Positions 12,281-22,589 of a DNA stretch of 64,000 nucleotides are shown here, piece by piece; position 1 is the stretch's first letter; each line of letters starts with the position of its first letter. Source of the stretch: Lumbricus terrestris (lineage: Eukaryota; Annelida; Clitellata; Crassiclitellata; Lumbricidae). The position numbers and the translations under genes were made by a program. Where the stretch lies: the NCBI GenBank assembly GCA_949752735.1, contig OX457036.1, forward strand, positions 88,478,987 through 88,542,986. The letters are read 5' to 3'. Under the pieces are notes generated by a model that ran no database searches, was not told the DNA's origin, and saw only the letters and a list, made by a program, of their open reading frames with translations.

Positions 12281-12584
12281 TAGTGCTCCAGAAGCGTTAT
12301 TTGTTATCACTTCAATGCATTGCTTTTGAAAGTTTAGAAAACATGGAAGGAAACAATCGAATGTATTGTTATATTTCGACAAAGACCTCCGTTCGAACGC
12401 TTTGGATACTATTCAAAGTTGTGCCGCATGTGAAGTTTATAGCTCCAGGGTTCGCGTGATCAAAAGTGAAAAGAGAACTTTAGTGTAGCCTACACAATAT
12501 CGGGCCATTGTAGGGCCTTAGAAAAGAAGTCTATTAGGAACTTTTGGTAAACGAATACCCTCTACTTTCTCACACTTCCTCTAT

Positions 12585-12735
<151 letters not shown>

Positions 12736-12880
12736 ACATACCTAGGCTACACGGAGTATACGCGATATAATGTGTTCGAACAAACTAACAATAATAATAA
12801 CAATAAAACGGACAGCATATATCTGACATGTGGCTTGACACTGGCTTGTGCTTTTCCTCCGCAGATTCTCTGTCATTTAT

Positions 12881-15800
12881 CTACAATGGACTGTACTGAC
12901 AGAAAGGACACATTGCAATTTCACATCCCGCGTCATTCCATTCATAACCTCTCCCCGACATTGCATGTGCACACTTCTCGCTGTCACCGCCACAATTTGG
13001 TTCACCGCCCATCCAATTGCTATACGTTACAGGAAATTCTTTTCCTGACATTGGTTTCCAAACGAAAGGGGATCCGCAGTCGCTTGTGTTCTGACGTTGA
13101 GCGCTTAGCCACACCAGTCTTCCAACGTCAATCCAGCCACTCAATATGCATGCACCGGATGTATCATCTGCAACATAAATATTGCACATAAATGCAGTTC
13201 AAACATCAATTCGTCTTCTTTTCATCGCATTTGCCATTGTTGCAATTCAGGATCAAATATGAAATACATTGAAAGGGATACATGCTCACAGAATAGACGC
13301 GCAAGTGACGCACAAAGTCAGTCCTGAATGGAAAGCAGGAGAGGGGAGTGCAAGCGGAGGAGAGGTTGAATTTGGAGGGGAGATTGGAGAGATAGGAGGA
13401 TGAGCGAACAGGCGGAGGAGGTCTGTTGGGAGTCCGTTCCAAAAGGCTGGGGCAGCATAGAGTAAGTAGCGGTTGCAGAATTTCAGAGAGGATGATACTG
13501 GAGGCCGAGTGAGTGAAATATAATATGATGATGAGCGAGTAGACCAGGACGGTTGTGTGGTGAATAGTTGACAAATGTAGGAGGGCCGAGAGATTTGAAG
13601 AGCGTTGTATGTCAAAGAGACAATTCTTTAATGGATGCGCTGAGGAACTTTCACCCAATGAAGAGACTTGAGAACAGGGGTTATGAGGTGATGTTTGGGA
13701 GTTTTGATGACTGCGCGGGCAAGAGCATTCTGGATAGTTTGCAGGCGTTTTATTTGAACACAGTCCATGTTATGAAAGAGTGAATTACAGTAGTCGAATT
13801 TGGAGAGAACTATAATTGAAGTGGCTATTGTACAGGTGGTCTTGTAGTCGAGAATTGGGCGCAGTCGGCGAAGGTCGCGGATATGCATGTAGCAGGTGCG
13901 GGATAGATGGGTGATGTGGTCGGAAAAAGCAAGGTTTCTATCGAAAACGATTCCAAGAGTGAGGACAGGAGAAGAGCATGCATCATGTTTGGCGCGGGAA
14001 GAGTTAGAGGTCGGAAGGATTTATTCTGGTTTGATTAATTGCTCGCGCAGGCCAATGATGAGAAATTCTGTTTTTGAGGGGTTGAGGCAGAGCAGATTAG
14101 CTGCCATCTAAGCTGAAATCTGAGTGATTGTGTTACGTAGCTGATTTAGTGCGTCAGAGAAGGAGCGAGGGGAGAAAGATATGAATAGTTGAGTGTCGTC
14201 GGCATAGAGGTGATGATCAGCAGATGATGAGGAAATGAGTTTGCTGAGTGGGGAGTAAAAAGAATTAACAGGAGAGGACCGAGGATAAAGCCTTGTAAGG
14301 GACACCACAGGTGAGGATTTGTTGATTAGATGAGTGACCAGAAGCGCTAAAGGTGAAAGAGCATGAGGAAAGGTATGATTTGGTCCACGAGAGGGCGGTG
14401 CCAGAGATTACAAAGACAGAGGAGAGGCGATTGAGAAATGAGAAGCATAGCATGGTCAAAAGCTGCAGAGATGTCTAAGAGGCACAGACAAGAGACTTGT
14501 TGACGGCCTATCGCCATCACAAGTTAGTTGTAGAGCGAGGCGAGAAGTGTTTCGGTAGAGTGATGCTTAGTGTATATAGGCAGACTCTTTGGGTTTAGAA
14601 GATAGTTGGAGATGAGGTAGCTGTTGAGACGAGAGAGGACAATCCGTTCGGAGAGTTTGTATAAGAAGGAGAGATTTGAGATTGGACGATAGTTGGATAA
14701 GAGTTCTTTTTCCAGAGATGGTTTTTTTTAAGTGGTTTAACAACTGAGTCTTTGAAAAGCGTAGGGAAGGTACCGGTTGAGAGAGACAGGTTTATGAGCT
14801 TGGTCATCGTAGGAGCAAGAAGGGTTACACTGTCTTTAAGCAAGGAGGTTTGGATTGGGTTAAGGTCACATTACTTGTTTTGAGAGGCCTGAATGAGGGT
14901 GATAATTTCCGCTTCAGTAGCAGACTCAAACAGGTTGAAAGATAAGCTTATTGTAGGTGGCAAAGTGGCGTCTGAATACTCACTTATAAACTGAGAAGTC
15001 AGGTAAGAAGCGATCGCGTTTTTTTCATCCGTGCTGTTAATAACGACGAGATGCGAGCCACTGTAATACTCTTGACATCTTTGAGTGGCTGTAGTCCAAT
15101 CAACCGCTTCAGTTATAAGCAGATAGCAGCCAGCTTCAGGTAGATATTCAAAATCTACAGGACAAACTAAAGAGCAAAACATACATAGGCCTTAGCGACA
15201 CCATTTATAAATCCATTATTACGTGACTATAAATTTAAATAAATTGTTATTTATTTATATTGATGGCTCTATCTTTCACGGAATTGCAGCTTACTCCAAC
15301 GTAATATTGTATAGACTTCAGTGCAGTTATAATATTCAGTTTTCAATCTCTGTTGTCTGTATGTAATATGGACACAAAAGCCTATATACAATGTAGATGC
15401 ATGTCAATAATTATCCTCGAAAACCCTTCTTGGCCAGAATTCTTCATGAATGATTTTTACTGGACAGGCAAAATATAAAAATATCAACAAATATATCAAT
15501 TCAAATTATAATAAGTTACGGAACTTTGCACATTGTTTCACTGTCATAAATCGCCTAAAAAATTTACATGTATGCTACTTATGATGGGTAAATGAATGCA
15601 CTGTCATTTAGAAATTTCACCAGAAATCATTATAGAAAGAATTGTTTCAAATGTGACATTAATAAACTCAGTAATACAGCTGATATTAAGCAAACCTTCC
15701 GCAAAAATAATTTCGCACGTACTATATAATTATAGTGACTATTGCAGCATTTCTTTATTTGCTCGCTGTAGGTCTACAAAAGCAAGGCATTACCATAATG

Positions 15801-17971
15801 TGCTAAAGCTATATGCTTGAATTACTTTGAAGAGAGTCAATGTTACTTACCGACGGAGATATTGTTTGTTGTGCAATTGTAGTAATCAACAGGAAGAAAC
15901 ATGTCAGATACAATGCATGTGAACTGCCTCATCACGGGAACGTAGCCAGGCATAAAAACAGAAGAAATCAATCGTCCGTCTTCTATAACTGTGGTCGCAT
16001 TGTTAATCACATTTCCATTGTAATCCTTCCATTGTATGGTTGTATTGAAACTGCCTGACAATGTGTAGGTGACGTCGCAAGTCAGCCTCGCGTATTGACC
16101 ATGGAGCAGTGGTGATCCTGTATTGTTCTGAATGGTTCCATTGAATGTTGTGTTGTCCATGCAAACTGGAAAGAATCCTGTGTTCAGTAACAAGGTTAAA
16201 TATAAGAAGTCTGTAAAAATTTGCGTTTGAAAGTATTTAGGCTATTCGGTTAGGTTTGAAAGTATTTAATCGGTTAGGTTTCTTTCTCTCTCGGAAATAG
16301 ATTCCCAAAGAGCAAATAACCGATCATTTCGTTACTGCTTACAGTTTGACGGCTTAGGAAAACTAAATGTCAGAAGCTTGAACGAGTCATGCTATGAATT
16401 GAACAATTTCCTTCCTGTGATAGTATCATAAGATACACACGGCAATCGCTGATGTATCAAAAACTGTTGTAGGCCTACTAGAAAGAAAATAATTCCTACG
16501 TGCACGGTGGCGCCAGCCATAGAATTTCAGCAAGTCACGCAGCCATGTAAGCCATTCAGTAGCTTGAAGAAATTATGTATAAGGAAGATATTTAAAAAAT
16601 TTGGCTGGCCGTAAGGCAGGTAAAGAGTAGAATAGGCAGGTCAAAGCTGTGACCTCTGCTGGCGCTTCCACTGGCTAGGGCGAACCCAAATAGAGCGCAA
16701 CCTTTTAAAACCGTTTGCTATTGCAGCATAGCCTAACTCATGCATCGAAGTTCTATCATTGGCTTACAGGTATAGCTTAGGTATGAGCTCACAAAATCGT
16801 CTTGATACAAGCACTTGTTTAAGAAAATTTATTTATGCTTGCAGCGCTAAGTCGAGCATTACCCATAGGGAATTTGTCTGCTGTCTGTTTTTTTTATTAA
16901 CTGGACACTAGTGGACAGTCCTAATTATGACGACGCATGATATGAGCTCACCTGATGGTTCGCGACACGATCTAAGATCTTTGAGCTGCCAAGTACAAGA
17001 CAAAGTATCTCAGATTGTCAAATATTCTCAATAGAAAAACAATGCAACAAAAATAATAGTGCTTAAAATAATGGCCACCGATAAAAACATTAATGTAATG
17101 CCATAAAAGTGACCAGTTTGGTGCAAAACTTTGGAGAACTCTAAACACAAAATATTGTTGTGGTAGGACCCTATAATAGTCGTTGAGTCTATGTAGTTAA
17201 AAGTAAATTAATATCTCCGGCGACAACTGAGTTTTAAAATATATTTTAACAAAACAGAGAAACAATTTTTCTTGATGTTTTGCACCTGACCCAATGAATC
17301 AATAAATTTCATATAATTTTTTCATTCATTCACCGTCAATGCAGCCCACGAACTTGGTGCAAGTGGTCGTTTATTTAGGCCTACTATCCAATTCTATTGG
17401 CGGAAAATGTCATAGACGCAATTTTGAATGAAATTTGCTACACATAGTATAATTCTACTTAATTGATTAGAACAAATTTTGGGTTCGCCTTTTTGCAACA
17501 TATAAGACAAAATATAATTTTGGAGTAGAATTAATGCATCTTTTTCAAGTATAAGTCGCATGATTACGTTTGACTGCAAGGTTACAAACAGTATATTAGG
17601 CTAAGTAAAATCTGATTCACAAGATCTACCTGACTATGATTGCATCCAGGCTTGACTGCACATTTGGTGGGAGTGTAATGGAAAAGTTCACAACGTCCAA
17701 GATCTTCTCTGCAATTGAAATTTGTACATTTGTCATCGCGAGTGCAAAGCAGAGCGCACTGTGCTGCGTATGGGATGCAGGTATTGGAATTACCGGGTTG
17801 GATAGAAAGCTGGTCAAAAGTAATGACCACAGTTGGTTCATCGATAGAACAGACAACCGTTTCGTTAATTAAACGGTTGGCTCTGAATACCTTTGCTTCA
17901 GTGATGCACCTTCCAGTTGTCAGGATTCCAACACACAAAACAAGCAGAACATTGGAGATCTCAGGCATCAT
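12881..17971 (-). CDS. PCL-B: secreted PAN + Ig-like + C-type lectin protein, 386 aa, 5 exons
   Basis: Most complete member of the cluster. Exons on the minus strand: 17630-17971, 16952-16985, 15851-16165, 14984-15166, 12881-13167 (342+34+315+183+287 bases, 387 codons with stop). All sites are GT-AG and phases run 0,1,1,1. Residues 1 to about 20: signal peptide. To 114: PAN/apple-like domain of the same length as in PCL-A. Residues 126-230: an Ig-like domain with the Cys pair L-T-C-D-V ... F-T-C-I-V, a Trp between them and seven N-X-S/T sequons. Residues 230-386: CTLD with intact E-P-N and W-N-D motifs, the set associated with calcium-dependent mannose-type binding. No transmembrane segment, so likely secreted. 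The third intron (13168-14983) is almost filled by a same-strand LINE whose sequence starts about ten bases after the splice donor. Function beyond lectin binding is inference. Confidence 0.88.
13206..14975 (-). mobile_element. Degenerate L2/CR1-like LINE inside PCL-B intron
   Basis: Reverse-transcriptase fragments in order on the minus strand: F-E-S-A-T-E-A-E-I-I linker (about 14900), T-F-P-T-L-F-K-D-S-V-V-K-P-L-K-K (about 14750), H-H-S-T-E-T-L-L (about 14540), Y-A-D-D-T-Q-L-F (about 14180-14206), L-K-S-L-H-W-V (about 13650), A-P-A-F-W-N-G-L-P (about 13430), ending near 13286. Many indels and stops; the endonuclease part is missing. Same orientation as the host gene, reaching from about 10 bases past the 5' splice site to about 100 bases before the next exon. 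Confidence 0.85.
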
Positions 17972-18290
17972 TGCTATAATAATATTACATTCAGATGCGA
18001 AGTTCACCTGCTCTTTATCTTACAGACGACACTCGGACTATTTGCGAACAAGTCTACATAATGTCGCATAACATAAGCGTGTGATTTGCAGCTATGCCAT
18101 TGGACAACTATCCTATCCGTCGTAGGTCTATATGCAATGCTATGCATGCATTCATCAGAGTCTGCGTTGTTATGAACTCCCCGCAGCGGGATTCCGCGAA
18201 TCAATACCTACTGCTGTTTAATTCTATAGCCATTGAATTGATGGCGAAATCCAATTAAACTAATAAACGCACTGGGACAAAGAGCAGATC

Positions 18291-18432
18291 GGCATAACTA
18301 TAGTATCGGAGACCGGAGCATAAAATGCAGTATCTTAAGACAACACTAACCCTAAACCTGACCCTAACCGACCCTCAGGACGATCAGACTGATCCTGAGC
18401 GGCACTAAAGTCCACGATACTATTGTTATGCC
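18291..18432. mobile_element. 142-bp MITE with GGCATAAC ends
   Basis: Inverted ends GGCATAACTATAGTATCG and GATACTATTGTTATGCC (near-perfect complements), flanked by a 7-bp direct repeat GCAGATC (18284-18290, 18433-18439). The interior has CCTAACC-type words. A related but degraded copy ends near 35700 (CGATACTATAATTACGCC). Superfamily not assigned. Confidence 0.75.
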
Positions 18433-18504
18433 GCAGATCTCACGCGTACATTACAATATTTAAAATTATGCTCAAAATTCTGTAGCCATGTTTATAATGA
18501 TATT

Positions 18505-18775
18505 TATCAATCAATCGTGATTTATATAGAAACCCTTCCAAGGCACCTACTCAGAGGCGCCCCCGGCCGAGATCAAGCGAAAAAACAGTCTTCAACAGTT
18601 TGTGAAATTGAGAAGAGCTTGGGAGGTGTCGCATAGTCAAGGGAATTCCATTCCAGATTGTTAGACCAACCACAGAGAACGAACGCCTCTGCATTGTTGC
18701 AAAGCGAGTGAAAGGAACTATTAAGACATCATGGACAGCAGAACGCAGTGCGCGGCGGCCTATGCAAGTGAAAAC
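18505..18775 (-). mobile_element. LINE 3' remnant, minus strand
   Basis: Begins on the plus strand with an ATCA-repeat tail and GATTTATATAGAAAC, then ACTCAGAGGCGCC, the reverse complement of the common LINE 3' end. Degenerate C-terminal coding sequence continues upstream to about 18775. Located about 0.6 kb upstream of the PCL-B start. Confidence 0.65.
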
Positions 18776-19109
18776 GTGGAGGCAAAACTCACACAGATAT
18801 GATGATCATACTAATGAAAATTAAGCTATATAAATTCTCAGATCGTTCGTGTCATTCTTACGGCTTCAAACTATTTAATCTGGCATTTTTAATGTTGCTA
18901 TGGCAACTATATATATTGTATTCGCACGTATGTCTAAAATTAGAGAATCTGTCTTATCTTTATACTGGAGTGTTGTCACGGACCCATGGTGCAGGTTTTT
19001 CAAATATAAGTGCTTTTAATCGTCGATAGCTCAGTCAGCTACATCATAATCTAGCTTAACAATGGTGCTACATTGGTTGCGAGCGTTATTGTTCTTCGGG
19101 ATATTGTTT

Positions 19110-19395
19110 AGAGTCTTTAACTTAATGTTAACATTTCCGTCACTGTAGTTACGCTTGTCTCGTAATATTGTTTATAGTTTACATCCCTTTAACCTAAAGT
19201 TAACATTTCCGTCACTATAGTAACGTTTGTCTGGTAATATTGTTTTTAGTTTATATCCCTTAAATTTAATGTTAACATTTCCGTCACTGCAGTCACTATA
19301 GCAACGGTTGTCTCGTAGGCTAATATTGTTTATAGTTTTTTAATTTAATGTTAGAATTTCCGCTGCTATAGTGACGCTTGTCTCGTAATGTGGCT
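19110..19395. repeat. About 72-bp tandem repeat, four copies
   Basis: Units share GTTAACATTTCCGTCACT ... TTGTCTCGTAATATTG; starts near 19130, 19202, 19273 and 19352. One junction reads CGTAGGCTAATATTG (scar at 19316-19322) where sister units read CGTAATATTG. A single unit recurs at 24421-24495. Confidence 0.85.
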
Positions 19396-21373
19396 TCAGA
19401 AAAGCAATTGGAAGTTAATCAATGAAAAACAGTTTTGTTTCACGAAATAACAATACAAACTATATCCTTAAGGGCTCGGTCACGTAACTGCAGCATCGGA
19501 ACAAGCCGTTTCACAAGTACTTACTTGTACGTGCGACGCGAGCGCATGATATAATTATGATCTTTGTTGTCGTATTTTGCGACAAATCACACCGAAAAAG
19601 ATCCGGCATATTCGGGACTGGCCATAGAGTGAATCAGAGCAATCAGACCCGCAGAATACGGGCGTTCGTGTATAAACCTGCTTCCCAGTGGGACGAGGAA
19701 ACGTGGCAGTATTTTGACTGTTGGTATGAGGGGATGTCCGTTTCACCGCAAAGAGTGGCTGGTCATTCCAGATGTATGCGGTTCTACGGTACAAATTATA
19801 ATTCCTCACACCGGTCCAGGTGGGTTCTGACGTCACACGAGAAGATTCTTCTGTCTATTCCTTCTTCTCGTTTTCTGTCTAATTTTTCTCTCTGAATCTT
19901 TAAGATTTTTCAGGTTTCCTATTTAATCTGTCTGACTACGAATGCTAGATTATCATCAAATCACATTAAACAATGTAGGCCTACGTGTACAATTTGCACA
20001 TTGCACATTACACGAACCCCTTGTGAATGAGCCTCGGCCCCTTGTATGAATTCTATATTCGTGGGATACCTCTGTGACGCTTTACCATTGGATTATCCCT
20101 CTTTTCTTTATCGCTGGATTATAATTGTATTGCATCTTGTAGTACAGTAGTGTAGACTGTAGAGTTTATAGGCCTAATATATCAGGGCTTTTTTAAAGGA
20201 ATTTCTAGAACTGCACAACCCCTTCTTTCCTTTCCATCCTCGATGCCGGGAGAAAAATCGACCTTTTGGGTGTGAAATTTCTGACGACCTTTTTTTTCTT
20301 TAGTCAAATTTAGGATACTCAGAAATCAAGCATGAACGGTTGACAGACTAACTGAAATGACAGAAACACCGTTTAAATTCCAGAAATGTCGAAGAAGTAT
20401 ATCTGTGCAAGCAAGAGGACAAAGCGCTCCGTCTGGTAGGAGAACCGCTTCACCACAATGTCATTAGTAAAATAATGCTCAGAAAATGTGAGGTGTCATT
20501 ATTGGTGGGCCTACGAGCACTCGTACGGCCTACTAACGAATTATAATTCGTAGGTGAAAGATGCCATTCAGGCTACTAATGCAATATAGCCTACGTTTTC
20601 TCTTTTCTGTCATTATCTTTTCCTTCCTTTCTTAAACTGGCGCCTCAAAACTTCAAAAGCATATTAAGAAGCAGCGGCATCCGAACAAGTCTTTTGCAGT
20701 CCAAACCACTAGGCCTACTGTGTTATAGTCTTGTGCGTGCACAAATTTGAAAAGATATCAATACAACACCAATAGTTATATTAAACTGTTGTCATCATCG
20801 ACTTACACAATCATCTCTACAGACTCCTTGTAATGTATCTAGAGAGGATCGCATTGACAGAGCGGATGCAATTTTTGCCCACAATCCGCAACATCCCACC
20901 TGTACTTATTCAAGGAAGTCATTTCTAGGCTACACACATTACATAACCAGCGAAGCAGATGGGTTGACCAGAAATCCAGTTGTTATATGTAAGGGGGAAT
21001 TCTTGTCCGGGTCGTGGCTTCCAAACATAAGAGCAGGAAATGGTGCTTGTGCCTTGAATTGCTTGAGCGCTAATCCAAACATGTACTTCAGAGTTGACTC
21101 CACATTGACCAGGTGTGTCACCTGCAACATTAAAAAAATGCAATACTGCTGCATTATTTTGCTTGATCATTAAAATTGTAGATGAATTTCTAAACGTAGA
21201 AACTTACAGTCAATAAACTTACAGAGCAGAGATTTGCTTACTGGAGTCTGGATATCAAGACCGAATGTGATTGAGTGTTTGATTGATGATTGATAGATTG
21301 AGCGAGTGAATGAGTGAGTGAGTGAGTGATTGAGTGAGTGATTGAGTGATTGGGTGAGTGAATGAATGAGTGT
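19340..21373. repeat. Segmental duplication, copy 1
   Basis: Closely matches 24421-27470 over about 2 kb once the hAT insertion at 24599-25571 is removed. It includes the CTLD C-terminal exon (20839-21121) and ends in the GAGT microsatellite at 21300-21373. At 19557-19840 both copies keep an indel-free open stretch on both strands. The minus-strand reading (W-T-G-V-R-N-Y-N ... Y-I-W-N-D) faintly recalls a CTLD core, but copy identity alone could explain the open frame. Confidence 0.9.
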
Positions 21374-21704
21374 GCATCCCTGGTGAACAGAACAGTTAGT
21401 AGGTATGTAGTGGAACAGTTCACATCTTCCAAGATCCTCTCTGTAGTTGTAGTTGGTACATTTGTCATCTCGAGTACATTGCATAGCACATTGTGCTGCA
21501 GAAGGGATGCAGGTATTGCTATCACCGGCTAAACGAGGCAGCTGGTCAAAACCAATGACCACGGTTGGTTCATCGATAGCACAGACAGCAGTTCCGTTAA
21601 ATAAACGGGTGGTCTTGAATACCTTAGCTTCAGTGAAGTACCTTTCTGTGGTAAGAACCACTAGGCAGATAATAATTAGAGGCTGATAGATCGGGGGGAA
21701 ACAT
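20839..21704 (-). pseudogene. PCL-C: truncated PAN + CTLD remnant
   Basis: Remnant of a PCL paralogue. PAN region at 21375-21704. The ATG position (21702-21704) is conserved, but one extra base in a C run after it puts the signal peptide out of frame with the PAN domain. The PAN exon loses its last residues and its splice donor, running straight into GAGT repeats. CTLD C-terminal exon at 20839-21121 (283 bases; the PCL-D counterpart has 278). The extra 5 bases, GGCTA at 20928-20932, make a TAG stop soon after the Q-P-I motif. No linker, Ig or CTLD N-terminal exon lies between the two pieces, only 254 bases apart. Three independent defects make it a pseudogene, probably formed by the segmental duplication breakpoint inside the GAGT repeat. 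Confidence 0.8.
21290..21373. repeat. (GAGT)n microsatellite at duplication breakpoint
   Basis: GTGA/TTGA tetranucleotide tract joining the duplicated lectin segment to the PAN exon of PCL-C. The partner tract is at 27350-27470. Confidence 0.85.
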
Positions 21705-22124
21705 TGCCTTGCCGTGATTTCAAACTACCGAGTTCATCGGCTGTCAAACATTTAATGACGACAGTTGGAATACACGCAGATAGGCCTACCAGACGAAGTG
21801 ACAATGCAAAATGTGCAATACGCAGCAGTATAATACACTCCATGATGAATAGCTAATCCATTCGTCTCTAACGCTTGCATTCATCATTCACGCTACAAGC
21901 GTTACCGACAGTCAACAAGCAATGTGCTCTTCTCTGCATGAATCAACTGTTAATCGATTGCTATGATATCCTTCTATAGACTAGACATTGAATTATTGCG
22001 AGAAATGCAATGAAACTAATTGCTGTAGACCTACTCCCTCAAAAACCGGAAGTTAGTTGCTGCGTGTGTTGTTACATGTTTAACGACACTGCCATATCGA
22101 AGATGATTAGTGCCGCCACGCCAT

Positions 22125-22300
22125 TTAGGTCCCCGTGGGCGGACCGTGCTAGCCCGAGATTGGTGAATCTCTGAAATAGCCACCTTCGGGAATCGAACCG
22201 CGGTCCGTACGCTCTTTCACAGAGTGAATTGCGTACAGACGCGCGGCCTTCGATCTTACCGGTGTAGTCAAGCGAGCCAGTTGGTTAGTTATAGTTGCTG
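22125..22300 (-). repeat. tRNA-like SINE candidate
   Basis: On the minus strand a B-box-like GGTTCGATTCCC lies about 60 bases after GAAGGCCGCGCGTCTGTACGC. The order suggests a tRNA-derived promoter, but I find no clear A box or tail. Confidence 0.3.
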
Positions 22301-22589
22301 CGCTTATGATGTCTTTTTTTTTAGCTTGGCCGCAGTTTAAAAAATTGCCTACAAATTGACGGCGGACCAGAACATAATATTATGTAGGCTATTGCAGTGG
22401 CGGCGCCAGACACTTTTGTAGCCAGGGCATAGCCAGGGCAGTCACACAAGTAACCAGGGCCGATAAAACCGAAAGTGAAGGAAAACGAAGGGGCGTAGGC
22501 TGGGGACAGGGAAAGGCATGGGATGGGTGTCAGGTTAGGTGGTTGGGTAAAGGAAAGGGGATGCGATGAAGATACAGTGATATAGGAGA

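Noticed and set aside
18345..18375. Telomere-like CCCTAA words
   Set aside because: Only two or three irregular words inside a 142-bp MITE; not an interstitial telomere array.
19555..19895. 112-codon plus-strand frame repeated at 25748-26014
   Set aside because: Conserved only because the segment is a recent duplication; the antisense frame is equally open, so neither strand is supported as coding.
22388..22410. hAT-like end GCAGTGGCGGCGCCAGACAC
   Set aside because: No matching opposite end or 8-bp duplication found nearby.
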